Below, in pieces: positions 26,501 to 31,858 of a stretch of DNA of 33,229 bases. The notes under the pieces were generated by a model that was not told the origin of the DNA, searched no databases, and saw only the letters and a program-made list of their open reading frames with translations. Positions within the stretch are counted from its first letter, which is position 1. The number at the start of each line of letters is the position of its first letter. The DNA is from a virus. The stretch spans positions 1 to 33,229 of IMG/VR virus record IMGVR_UViG_3300010883_000210; one strand, given 5' to 3'. A program made the translations under genes and the position numbers.

Positions 26501-26866
26501 AGAAATTGTAAACCATTACAAAAAGACGATAATTGTGGTAGTTATGGAAATTATGTAGAAATATATACCACAGTAAATAGTAATCCTGAGGATGACGGCA
26601 CATCCTACTATAAAACTAAATATGCATTTCTAAGAGAAAATGAACCAATAATCAGTCCTCCATTTATAACGGACGACGAAGCGGGAGGTCCTTGGAAGGC
26701 TGGTACCGCAACTAATCCTGGTAAAGTGATAGGTATTATGGGAAATAGTGGATTGTCTAAAGATGTACATTTACATTTTGAAATTATAAGGGGGGTAAAA
26801 AGAAACGGAAAGATAGTAGAACAATATTTATTGCCAGAAAATTTCTTACCTATATTCACAAGTTAA
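20522..26866 (+). CDS. Giant baseplate hub protein with C-terminal M23 peptidase
   Basis: At 2114 aa this is the largest protein in the window. Residues 1-240 contain hub-like strands (SISIKISASFIPAVTINFTDIRGKTLFEQ; PYPVFMLSLKGFYGKAVQYQLTLHKFVSRFDPASGDYLVTCDFKG). Residues about 1810-1880 (ARSYTAKITMMGNVTIQPTQYFQL, then FNGPYMIVSVEHSISPNNIETTFEGVR) look like gp27/late-control-D hub barrels. The C-terminus is an M23 zinc metallopeptidase with all expected residues: H1958-x3-D1962 (HLGID), GNYVEIY, GNSG and H2083-x-H2085 (HLHFE). M23 enzymes cut peptide cross-links in peptidoglycan, so this is likely the tail-tip lysin that opens the wall during infection, in place of T4's gp5 lysozyme. The middle 1500 residues are unassigned. 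Confidence 0.85.
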   Translation: MADKLNSGDIAVTQVGNNVVVIDPNKVVVNGQTKDRVVNAEDLIMYANLTANISPRSKLIKGEGGSGTEVIIDIYAGNLNFLKPEGKDFLDSDWTEAFTNPDVNKQIRTVDEAGSTISKRIENQTDFQGFGITSISIKISASFIPAVTINFTDIRGKTLFEQARTNTPYTAFFHMPYPVFMLSLKGFYGKAVQYQLTLHKFVSRFDPASGDYLVTCDFKGNHIALLRDVNMHQAITAPYMYPTAINDSTGGVSWTKGMQVLNDVYKLYMDKGLIADDFPTLTIVQLIEKVKGIDNDLSRVFGEANLSLTSDKLEYLKTLDKFKQAVMGTEGWVNTYLDNNGKRNIKVKLPATSEETTGKTITTICLPLKGIKAASEITDASKQKEAKEGISEKAETELNSVVAKYVKLLQQNPTFRVDSKIKNGKYAVATEFFNAGVNQFKKNQLTGAQTIDNTIALLPQEYSPYFCFDGGVDSFMYQWTKTKKIFDGKAKQMEEDMSDELNQALEAEIGFKPTIRNVFAVILAGADTFLRLLDDVHTNAFAERKNKKRLEVATGSNDIPQTNSEDSKIAFPWPKYYITKEVSECKTSSILTYIGSEDVMDVLDSGNKKVWPEVEFVEEYTKSTNYKFSSFMAPTTNDGLLKNFTPINNILDYPPIDSPYSSLDNVDVWFEILDRAQCSILYGSLLTRHSGYANITTLPKEVGEAILGELASYEGRNLYNQIKKFTSTTQIFRDINNPVEYIHTLLKEAAPERYQLYLWGGVVTGGLVGQSTFGLPKKMNIDILGEQWKLNDKALKITKKNGFFDIAPLIFGSWQAANMANGSSNVVSGLDKFFSIHNNLTYNVMGNNMLTETINTLYFTTLGTKIINESNIDIEVFLLAASRYFKRNELSNPNAVDEFYGDIMGDGPGALNNKKLITEGEIVLNPTQSGIAPNVLPMVMDNAKNRLTSMMNTPYFINALLDGVNKEKLNNPIPYKKAAYLFLNSLPLPTFREKAMFDTQGQSESGLQFGDYISQLFNQMPALHEVPLSLLLKIGSVWWRYKDSVRSTTGVVDPLTEIWGDVGTVSTIFGATGPQYVYDEVGGSLSAPFTYVEGAITYAYQSQQAVNNIMQVGVYPNLIGAIHYITTNSTSYIPGTTALNAMIPAAPLTIHNNTDISFNATSDGTTVQFYDVYLESTNITNETEKVSFTNIESPSKYYVLFPSSGGLMQTDANTYGTPLYSNTALHNGACRFFWGMSNYGYFVNRGVYKPTAAEYFKLVDVNKDEQTDWHFKEDSSYSNIEELRGVFNTEQLDGFEQLFEIFSSPEGSGDVPWTMKQAIKDFCVIEESWVEQGDFSENFGTTLGISQLKKVSVLLNEFLQTTIQYSHKTTTNLNNIYNNGSLLQDITLFKTGGPNKVQRSMSKQKDIEYAIREEFGTYTSSTTTIPGSGGFFVGNPVEYQDMRIWVGEYFSQGSAQFSILVPTDDTNPLYRFFIEINYPNEGIAFNSTNIQRLAPLIRLYGSYCSEQGYVTSRKFINILWDKLGVLDTKQEDYITELIKATQKNIKDNPAEILNITTPPATDDRSEIKGDNLKLSLYNSFKKLNDRWIAGIPTLNSQTLFEKFLFLDKANRDIGSEAVIDIWDIILLDSPFTKKNSRTLTQSVDSFLSIILANNYFNFIPLPSYINFFNLEKKGLNTQKQANALFGTFQNVDYLDSRPAFLCQYIGNSSTQLNVKTKDNGYTDDSYNMGRATPNPLNGPSCGNKDLSNKVMGFNVDFGIPNQNIFESVTLDQAEYQNTEESYKILQAMADSGGGGSTSMASLSLFNVYASRSYTAKITMMGNVTIQPTQYFQLRYLPMFNGPYMIVSVEHSISPNNIETTFEGVRQPLAELPSITDLVQRVNSNLYQAAEKRLKELPIDLYYDNLSATPMQLARGVADNLYIDKTSNSTTLAVDNVIWHDVWDFLECSPGEDDPEVTHLGIDILPKSTMIAKASGTDGIKIYAAIKGKVINQKRNCKPLQKDDNCGSYGNYVEIYTTVNSNPEDDGTSYYKTKYAFLRENEPIISPPFITDDEAGGPWKAGTATNPGKVIGIMGNSGLSKDVHLHFEIIRGVKRNGKIVEQYLLPENFLPIFTS

Positions 26867-26898
26867 TGGTAAAAATTGACTATTATTGATTTAATTGA

Positions 26899-26906
26899 TA
26901 TTTATA
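26899..26906 (+). promoter_or_regulatory. TATTTATA motif before 26928 gene
   Basis: TTGATATTTATATAATATAAAA ends 21 nt before ATG 26928. A TTGACT (26876-26881) lies 17 bp upstream and TATAAT overlaps downstream (26905-26910), so a sigma70-like reading is also possible, but -35/-10 spacing with TATAAT would be 23 bp. Confidence 0.5.
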
Positions 26907-26927
26907 TAATATAAAAACACAATTATT

Positions 26928-27167
26928 ATGATTACAGAACAACTAAAACAAACATTAAGTAATTTTTTAGGTAAAAAAACAGACAATATTGTTGAGAATG
27001 GAACTAATGATGGGGGACAACAAGTATGTGACCTAGATACTGGAATTTGTTATACTGTCCGAACTAGAGATGGTTTAATAGAAAGAGTAGAAAACAGTGT
27101 TAGAGTAAATAGGAAAGTACAAGTGGAGTCACCATCAGGAAAAGTAAAACAACTATTAAATGGATAA
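26928..27167 (+). CDS. Small hypothetical protein with LTE-like N-terminus
   Basis: This 79-aa protein begins MITEQLKQTLSNFLGKK, a variant of the LTE-x-x-L peptide, followed by a short beta-rich domain (CDLDTGICYTVRTRDGLIERVENSVRVNRKVQVESPSGKVKQLL). Two Cys in CDLDTGIC could form a disulfide or bind a metal, but there is no second pair. I recognise no family. It overlaps the next gene by 8 nt (ATGGATAA), so the two are coupled. It lies between the hub gene and the replication block and has its own promoter-like motif. The frame is convincing because of the overlap and motif; the function is unknown. Confidence 0.55.
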   Translation: MITEQLKQTLSNFLGKKTDNIVENGTNDGGQQVCDLDTGICYTVRTRDGLIERVENSVRVNRKVQVESPSGKVKQLLNG

Positions 27168-27945
27168 TATTAAAGAAGAACTATTAAAAGAATTACTCAG
27201 ATTTAAGGAAATTGGGCGTAACTCCGATAATCTTACCGAACAACTTATTGGTGGTGGTTCAGGGTTTGTGGATGACCAAGGTCAGTCAAATACCCTAACA
27301 AAGTTTAGTAGTCGCCAAAAAGAAATGGTGGAACAAGATATAGACTTAGACGCACCAGAAGCAATCCCCACTGACCCAGAAGAAGAAATGGGAGACATGG
27401 AAACAGAAGAAATCCCTATGGACCTAGAAGATGAAGAGGTTGATACAGGAACCGAAGAAGAAATTGATATTAATATTGACGACACAGCACCTGAAGATTC
27501 TACAGAACTTGACATTACAGACCTTGTTACTAAACAAGATGAGGTAAATGCAGAAATTGAAGGTCAAAAAGATATACTTTCTAAAAATACAGAAAGTTTA
27601 GACGATTTAATGACAAAATTATCAGAGTTAGAAAACCACCTAACATCAATGGACGGTATGATGGCTAAAATAGACAACCTAGAAGATAAACTAGAAGAAT
27701 ATAGACCTAGAACACCACAAGAACAACAACAAACCAGAAGAAAATACGATAGTGGACCATTTAGTAATAGTCTGAGTGATTTTTTTAACGACAAAGAAGA
27801 AGGGTTTGTTGAGTCGGGGAAAAAACAATACATCTTAACAAAAGATGATGTAGAAAATTATAGTGATGCGGACATCAAAAAAAGTTTTGCTGACCCTGAA
27901 GAAGAGGAAGAACCAGCTAGAAACGACTACAGAGGAATAAAGTAA
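27160..27945 (+). CDS. Acidic coiled-coil protein of unknown function
   Basis: This 261-aa protein starts MDNIKEELLKELLRFKEIGR with NLTEQL at 24-29. Residues 55-120 are extremely acidic (runs of PEEEMGDMETEEIPMDLEDEEVD), then LDDLMTKLSELENHLTSMDGMMAKIDNLEDKLEEY (about 145-180) is a clear coiled coil. A short basic stretch follows, and the end is acidic again with EEEEEPARNDYRG. This composition suits a scaffold/prohead-core protein, an internal virion protein, or a DNA-mimic, but none is shown by a motif. It is coupled to the 26928 gene by an 8-nt overlap. No enzymatic residues are visible. Confidence 0.5.
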   Translation: MDNIKEELLKELLRFKEIGRNSDNLTEQLIGGGSGFVDDQGQSNTLTKFSSRQKEMVEQDIDLDAPEAIPTDPEEEMGDMETEEIPMDLEDEEVDTGTEEEIDINIDDTAPEDSTELDITDLVTKQDEVNAEIEGQKDILSKNTESLDDLMTKLSELENHLTSMDGMMAKIDNLEDKLEEYRPRTPQEQQQTRRKYDSGPFSNSLSDFFNDKEEGFVESGKKQYILTKDDVENYSDADIKKSFADPEEEEEPARNDYRGIK

Positions 27946-27987
27946 AATAACCCAATCTTTATTTGACAACTACAAACAATATTCATA

Positions 27988-27995
27988 TATTTATA
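27988..27995 (+). promoter_or_regulatory. TATTTATA motif before SSB gene
   Basis: CATATATTTATATAG ends 37 nt before ATG 28033. A perfect TTGACA (27963-27968) lies 17 bp before TATATT (27986-27991), so this is the one promoter that would also fit a standard sigma70 pattern. Confidence 0.5.
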
Positions 27996-27998
27996 TAG

Positions 27999-28032
27999 AA
28001 ATTAATTAATTAATTATTAAAAAATAAAATTT
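27999..28032 (+). promoter_or_regulatory. A/T-only leader, candidate SSB autoregulatory operator
   Basis: All 34 bases before the SSB start codon are A or T, including a (TTAA)n run. T4 gene 32 mRNA has an unstructured A/U-rich leader that gp32 binds to stop its own translation. A similar role here is inference from composition. Confidence 0.4.
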
Positions 28033-28899
28033 ATGAGTAATAGTTTAGACGCGGTTTTAGCTCAATACGAGAAAAACAAACAAAGTGGGGGTTCCACAAA
28101 ACCACAAATGACATCAGAAGAAAGAATGAAACAATATCTTTCCATAATGTTACCAAAAGGAACAAAGCAAGGAGAAAAAAGAATTAGAATAGTACCGACA
28201 CAAGACGGTAGTTCACCTTTTAAAGAAGTATTTTTCCACAATATACAAGTTCAAGGAAGATGGCAAAAACTTTATGACCCAGGAAAAGACTCAGCAGGTA
28301 AACCATCCGGGGAAAGAAGTCCACTAAATGAAGTTGAAGAAGCTTTAAGATTAGCTGGTGATGCACAATCAAAAGAATTAGCACGTTCTTATCGTTCACA
28401 AAAATTTTACATTGTAAAGGTTGTAGATAGAGATAATGAGGAGGATGGCGTTAAATTTTGGAGATTTAAACATAATTGGAAAGGAAATGGCCCAATAGAT
28501 AAGATTATACCTATTTGGAGAAATAAAGGAGATGTTACAGACATCAATGAAGGGAGAGATTTAATATTAATACTTCAAACCCTTCCATTACCAGGAGGTA
28601 GAGGTGAATACACAACAGTATCTTCAGTTATGTACGAAGACCCAGGTAAATTATCTGAAGACCAAACTCAAACAAAAGAGTGGACTGAAGACGAAAGAAC
28701 CTGGAAAGACGTATACTCACAAAAACCAATTGAGTACCTAGAAGCTATTTCTAAAGGTTTGGACCCAGTATGGGATTCAGAGTTAAAGAAATATGTTTAT
28801 GACGACCCTAACGCGGTAAAAAATACTACAGACACAACAGTTTTAGGTAGTACTGACCCACAAGCAAACGACCCACAATCCGAAGATTTACCATTTTAA
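28033..28899 (+). CDS. Single-stranded DNA-binding protein (gp32-like)
   Basis: This 288-aa protein is the likely replication/recombination SSB. The pattern follows T4 gp32: an N-terminal cooperative-binding region, the LPKGTKQGEKRIRIVP strand, SPFKEVFFHNIQVQG, KFYIVKVVDRDNEEDGVKFWRFKHNWK, and VTDINEGRDLILILQ. It contains no cysteine, so the gp32 zinc site (one His, three Cys) is absent; the equivalent stretch is about 65-95. The acidic C-terminus ends in SEDLPF, closely resembling the DDDIPF tip of bacterial SSB, which recruits partner proteins. An A/T-only leader precedes the gene, suggesting autoregulation. It is the first gene of the replication block, 10 bp before uvsX. Confidence 0.8.
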   Translation: MSNSLDAVLAQYEKNKQSGGSTKPQMTSEERMKQYLSIMLPKGTKQGEKRIRIVPTQDGSSPFKEVFFHNIQVQGRWQKLYDPGKDSAGKPSGERSPLNEVEEALRLAGDAQSKELARSYRSQKFYIVKVVDRDNEEDGVKFWRFKHNWKGNGPIDKIIPIWRNKGDVTDINEGRDLILILQTLPLPGGRGEYTTVSSVMYEDPGKLSEDQTQTKEWTEDERTWKDVYSQKPIEYLEAISKGLDPVWDSELKKYVYDDPNAVKNTTDTTVLGSTDPQANDPQSEDLPF

Positions 28900-28908
28900 T
28901 TAAAGATT

Positions 28909-29913
28909 ATGGCATTGAAAAAAAGAACATTTTCAGAACTGAAAGACAAGTTTTCAAAGAAAGCTAACTTTAAACCAGAAAGATTTTTTGATTTAGGGAA
29001 AGCTTTTCTTGATGCTACCGGATTACCAGGACCAGCAATGGGACATTTACAAATGTTTCTTGGTCATTCAGACACCGGTAAAACTACAGCTTTAATAAAG
29101 GCAGCGGTTGATGCACAAAATAAAGGAATTTTACCAGTATTGATTATTACCGAACAAAAATGGGGTTTTGAACATGCTAAACTTTTGGGTTTTGATTGTG
29201 AAGAAGTTGTAGACCAAACTACTGGTGAAATAGATTGGGATGGATTTTTTCTATTTAATAACGACTTTCAGTACATAGAACAAATTACTGACTACATAAA
29301 TGAATTATTAGACGCACAAGAGAAAGGTGAAATTGAGTATGATTTATTATTTATGTGGGACTCAGTTGGTTCAGTACCATGTAAAATGACTTTTGATGGG
29401 AAAGGGGGTAAAATGCATAACGCAGCAACCCTTGCTGATAAAATTGGTATGGGGCTAAACCAAAGAATAGGTAAATCAAGAAGACAAGATTCAAAATATA
29501 CAAACACACTAGTTGTGGTAAACCAACCATGGGTAGAATTACCAGATAACCCATTTGGACAACCAAAAATTAAGGCAAAAGGTGGAGAATCTTTATGGTT
29601 AAACTCTACTTTAGTTTTTAGGTTCGGGAACCAAAAAAATGCTGGTACAACAAATATTTCTGCTGTTAAAGATAAAAGAAAAGTAAAATTTGCCACTAGA
29701 ACAAAAATAACCATTATGAAAAATCACGTAAATGGTTTAGGTTATGAGGATGGTAAGATTTTAATAACACCACATGGATTTGTTTCAGGTAGAGAACCAG
29801 TAGAAGAGAAAAAATCAATTGAAAAATATAAACAAGAATACTCCACATTTTGGACTGACCAATTGGGGTCCGGTGGGGAATTCGACTTAAAAATAGAAAA
29901 AGAAAATGACTAA
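28909..29913 (+). CDS. uvsX: UvsX/RecA-like recombinase
   Basis: This 334-aa protein is a RecA-family strand-exchange ATPase. Walker A is GHSDTGKTT (52-60), Walker B YDLLFMWDS (144-152), and an LVVVNQPW segment with loop residues (ADKIGMGLNQRIGKSRRQD) lies between Walker B and the L2 region (NQPWVELPDNPFG). Length is close to T4 UvsX (391 aa) but with a shorter C-terminus. The order SSB-UvsX-FKBP-exonuclease-helicase makes this a recombination-dependent replication block. The N-terminus MALKKRTFSELKDKFSKK is the oligomerisation segment. It overlaps the FKBP gene by 8 nt (ATGACTAA), so the two are coupled. UvsX versus another phage RecA cannot be decided by eye, but a recombinase is secure. 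Confidence 0.85.
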   Translation: MALKKRTFSELKDKFSKKANFKPERFFDLGKAFLDATGLPGPAMGHLQMFLGHSDTGKTTALIKAAVDAQNKGILPVLIITEQKWGFEHAKLLGFDCEEVVDQTTGEIDWDGFFLFNNDFQYIEQITDYINELLDAQEKGEIEYDLLFMWDSVGSVPCKMTFDGKGGKMHNAATLADKIGMGLNQRIGKSRRQDSKYTNTLVVVNQPWVELPDNPFGQPKIKAKGGESLWLNSTLVFRFGNQKNAGTTNISAVKDKRKVKFATRTKITIMKNHVNGLGYEDGKILITPHGFVSGREPVEEKKSIEKYKQEYSTFWTDQLGSGGEFDLKIEKEND

Positions 29914-30340
29914 ATTAAAAACAGGAGACAAAGTAAAAATACATTATATCGGTACCCTTAAAGAAGGTGAAGTGTTTGATAGTTCTAGAGATAGAGAACA
30001 ACCATTAGAGTTTGTTATTGATGATGGTAACCTTATTAAAGGATTTAATGATTCAGTAAAAGAAATGGTAGTTGGTGATACTAAAAAAATATCTTTGGTA
30101 ACAGAAGAAGCGTACGGCAAGTATATCGATGAAGCTGTTATCGAAGTCCTAAAAAGTGAATTCCCACCAGAAATGAAATTTGAACTTAAAGGGTTTGTAC
30201 AAGGGCAAGATGACAAAAAAAGACCAATACAAGGACAGATAATAAAAATAGAGGAAGAAAAGATAACTCTAGATATGAACCATCCCCTAGCAGGTGAAGA
30301 TTTAAATTTTGAAATTGAATTGTTAGAAGTAGTAAAGTAA
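29906..30340 (+). CDS. SlyD-like FKBP peptidyl-prolyl isomerase
   Basis: This 144-aa protein is an FKBP-type peptidyl-prolyl cis-trans isomerase of the SlyD subtype. KTGDKVKIHYIGTLKEGEVFDSSRDREQPLEFVIDDGNLIKGFNDSVKEMVVGDTKKI is the FKBP core, interrupted by an IF (insert-in-flap) chaperone domain (about 70-120), then DMNHPLAGEDLNFEIELLEV closes the core. The NHPLAG-x-x-L-x-F motif is a SlyD hallmark. The His/Cys-rich nickel tail of E. coli SlyD is missing; the protein stops right after the core. Such an enzyme could help fold virion or replication proteins. It overlaps uvsX by 8 nt, so it is expressed with recombination genes. SlyD-like proteins are rare in phages as far as I know. Confidence 0.88.
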   Translation: MTKLKTGDKVKIHYIGTLKEGEVFDSSRDREQPLEFVIDDGNLIKGFNDSVKEMVVGDTKKISLVTEEAYGKYIDEAVIEVLKSEFPPEMKFELKGFVQGQDDKKRPIQGQIIKIEEEKITLDMNHPLAGEDLNFEIELLEVVK

Positions 30341-30363
30341 AAAATTGTTTAACCCTTTAAAAA
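30340..30363 (+). promoter_or_regulatory. Leader with GTTTAACCC motif before exonuclease
   Basis: AATTGTTTAACCCTTTAAAA lies just before the exonuclease start. GTTTAACCCTT is also present in the leader of the 10777 gene. TTTAACCCTTTAAA could form a small hairpin. No TATTTATA motif is present. An ATG at 30363 is out of frame with the exonuclease and stops after ten codons. Confidence 0.3.
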
Positions 30364-30369
30364 TGTGTT

Positions 30370-31386
30370 TTGATACGAACATTATTAGTTGACGGAAATT
30401 CCTTATTAAGTACAGGTTTTCATGGTATAAAAAATATGTATAATGGTACAGACCACATAGGTGGTTTGTATCATTTTTTAAACACCCTCAGAAAACACAT
30501 TGATGGTTATCTTATAACAAAGGTAGTTGTGTTTTGGGATGGCAAAGAAAATACCCACCCACGACTTAAACTATACCCAGATTACAAGTTAAATAGAAGA
30601 TTAAAAAATAAATCGGAAGATGAAGTACATTCCTATGCGCGCCAAAAATTACGGACACAAGAATACCTAGAAGAACTTTATGTTAGACAAGCTGTGTTCG
30701 ATAAATGTGAAGCGGACGATTGTCTAGGGTACTACTGTAAAAAATCCCGAGAGGAGGAAATTATTATTCTTACATCAGACAGAGACTTACTACAGTTAAT
30801 TTCTACTAATGTGTCGTTATATATATTATCCTTAGGTAAGTTATTTAAGTGTGGGGATAAGGTACCCTTAAATGGTATTAACATACCATCTACTAATGTT
30901 AGAGTAGTTAAAACTATTTGTGGTGATTCTTCAGATAATATATATGGTATAAAAATGGTTGGTATAAAATCATTAATAAAAATAAAACCTGAAATACTAG
31001 AAGAAGAAGTGACCCTAAAAGAGGTTATAGATACTATTAATTTAAAAGATAAACTTACCCAGAAAGAAAAAAACATAGTAGAAGGGATAACACAAAAACA
31101 ACAACCAACCATAGAAAATAAACACATACTGGATGTAAACTACAATATAATAGGTATAGGGAAACAATTTTTAACAGAAGAAGCAATAAACGGAGTAAGA
31201 GAATTATCAAAAGAAGCTATAGACCCGAAAGGTAGACATTGGAAAAATGCTTTGGACTTGATGATGTCAGATGGTTTACTTAATATTTTACCTAAGAAAG
31301 ATGATTCTTGGGTGGACTTTGTAAGGCCATTTTTAAGATTAACAAGAATAGAAAAAGATTTTTATAAAAATAAAAAAAATGATTAA
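30370..31386 (+). CDS. 5'-3' exonuclease (T4 RNase H/FEN-like)
   Basis: This 338-aa protein belongs to the 5'-nuclease (PIN/FEN) family to which T4 RNase H (305 aa) belongs. Acidic residues expected to bind two metal ions lie in LLVDGNSLLSTGFHG (Asp8), KVVVFWDGKENTHPRLKLYPDYKLNRR, CEADDCLGYYC (about 113-123), ILTSDRDLLQL and ICGDSSDNIYGIKMVGIKSL, the last being the helix-hairpin-helix region. It removes RNA primers or flaps during lagging-strand synthesis. The only in-frame start near the domain is a TTG at 30370: a TAA lies at 30358 and the two nearby ATG codons are out of frame. TTG starts are weak, so expression may be limited. It overlaps the next gene by 8 nt. Confidence 0.85.
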   Translation: MIRTLLVDGNSLLSTGFHGIKNMYNGTDHIGGLYHFLNTLRKHIDGYLITKVVVFWDGKENTHPRLKLYPDYKLNRRLKNKSEDEVHSYARQKLRTQEYLEELYVRQAVFDKCEADDCLGYYCKKSREEEIIILTSDRDLLQLISTNVSLYILSLGKLFKCGDKVPLNGINIPSTNVRVVKTICGDSSDNIYGIKMVGIKSLIKIKPEILEEEVTLKEVIDTINLKDKLTQKEKNIVEGITQKQQPTIENKHILDVNYNIIGIGKQFLTEEAINGVRELSKEAIDPKGRHWKNALDLMMSDGLLNILPKKDDSWVDFVRPFLRLTRIEKDFYKNKKND

Positions 31387-31831
31387 AATGAAACAAACAA
31401 TAGATAACACACAAAAGTGTGAATTAGTATTAAAATTAGAAGACAACATAGTATGCCAAAGATATTTTACTGTAAGAAATTTTAATCCTGTATCAACCAG
31501 TTCTTTAGAACTACACCATAATATTACTGACCTAGTTAGTGAATTTGAACACGATTTAAGATGGAGAACATTACTGTTGTTAGATGGTAACTACAGAAAT
31601 AATAGTGTAGATTTAGATACGAAAGAAGAGTATTTTACGTTAACAATTAATAAGGGAAGTAAAACAATATACACTAGAAGCTTCAGAGCGGACATATACC
31701 CACCAAAAGTAAGATTTACAGTAGATATTAGACCACAAATATTTTCTATTCTACGAGACTTAACACAAATACTATCCCAGAAAAAAGTTACAACACACTA
31801 CCAAGATTATAATTTAATTACTAGTTTGTAA
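31379..31831 (+). CDS. Hypothetical protein between exonuclease and helicase
   Basis: This 150-aa protein has no motif I recognise. It starts MIKMKQTIDNTQKCELVLKL (an alternative ATG lies at 31388) and shows mostly beta strands with charged turns (NIVCQRYFTVRNFN; LRWRTLLLLDGNY; FRADIYPPKVRFTVDIRPQIF). It overlaps the exonuclease gene by 8 nt (ATGATTAA) and ends 27 bp before the DnaB-like helicase, so it is made with replication proteins. In T4 the loader gp59 lies in the replication cluster, but gp59 is helical and this does not resemble it. A replication accessory role is inferred from position only. Confidence 0.55.
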   Translation: MIKMKQTIDNTQKCELVLKLEDNIVCQRYFTVRNFNPVSTSSLELHHNITDLVSEFEHDLRWRTLLLLDGNYRNNSVDLDTKEEYFTLTINKGSKTIYTRSFRADIYPPKVRFTVDIRPQIFSILRDLTQILSQKKVTTHYQDYNLITSL

Positions 31832-31833
31832 GA

Positions 31834-31841
31834 TATTTATC
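31834..31841 (+). promoter_or_regulatory. TATTTATC motif before replicative helicase
   Basis: AGATATTTATCATTAAAGAAATT ends 17 nt before ATG 31859. Fifteen bases (TATTTATCATTAAAG) are identical to the element before the tape measure gene. It begins just after the stop of the preceding gene. Confidence 0.5.
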
Positions 31842-31858
31842 ATTAAAGAAATTAACAT

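Noticed and set aside
27963-27991. Perfect sigma70-type promoter TTGACA-N17-TATATT before SSB
   Set aside because: Kept only as a note: one E. coli-like match in AT-rich DNA is not enough when the host appears to be a Bacteroidetes with a different consensus.
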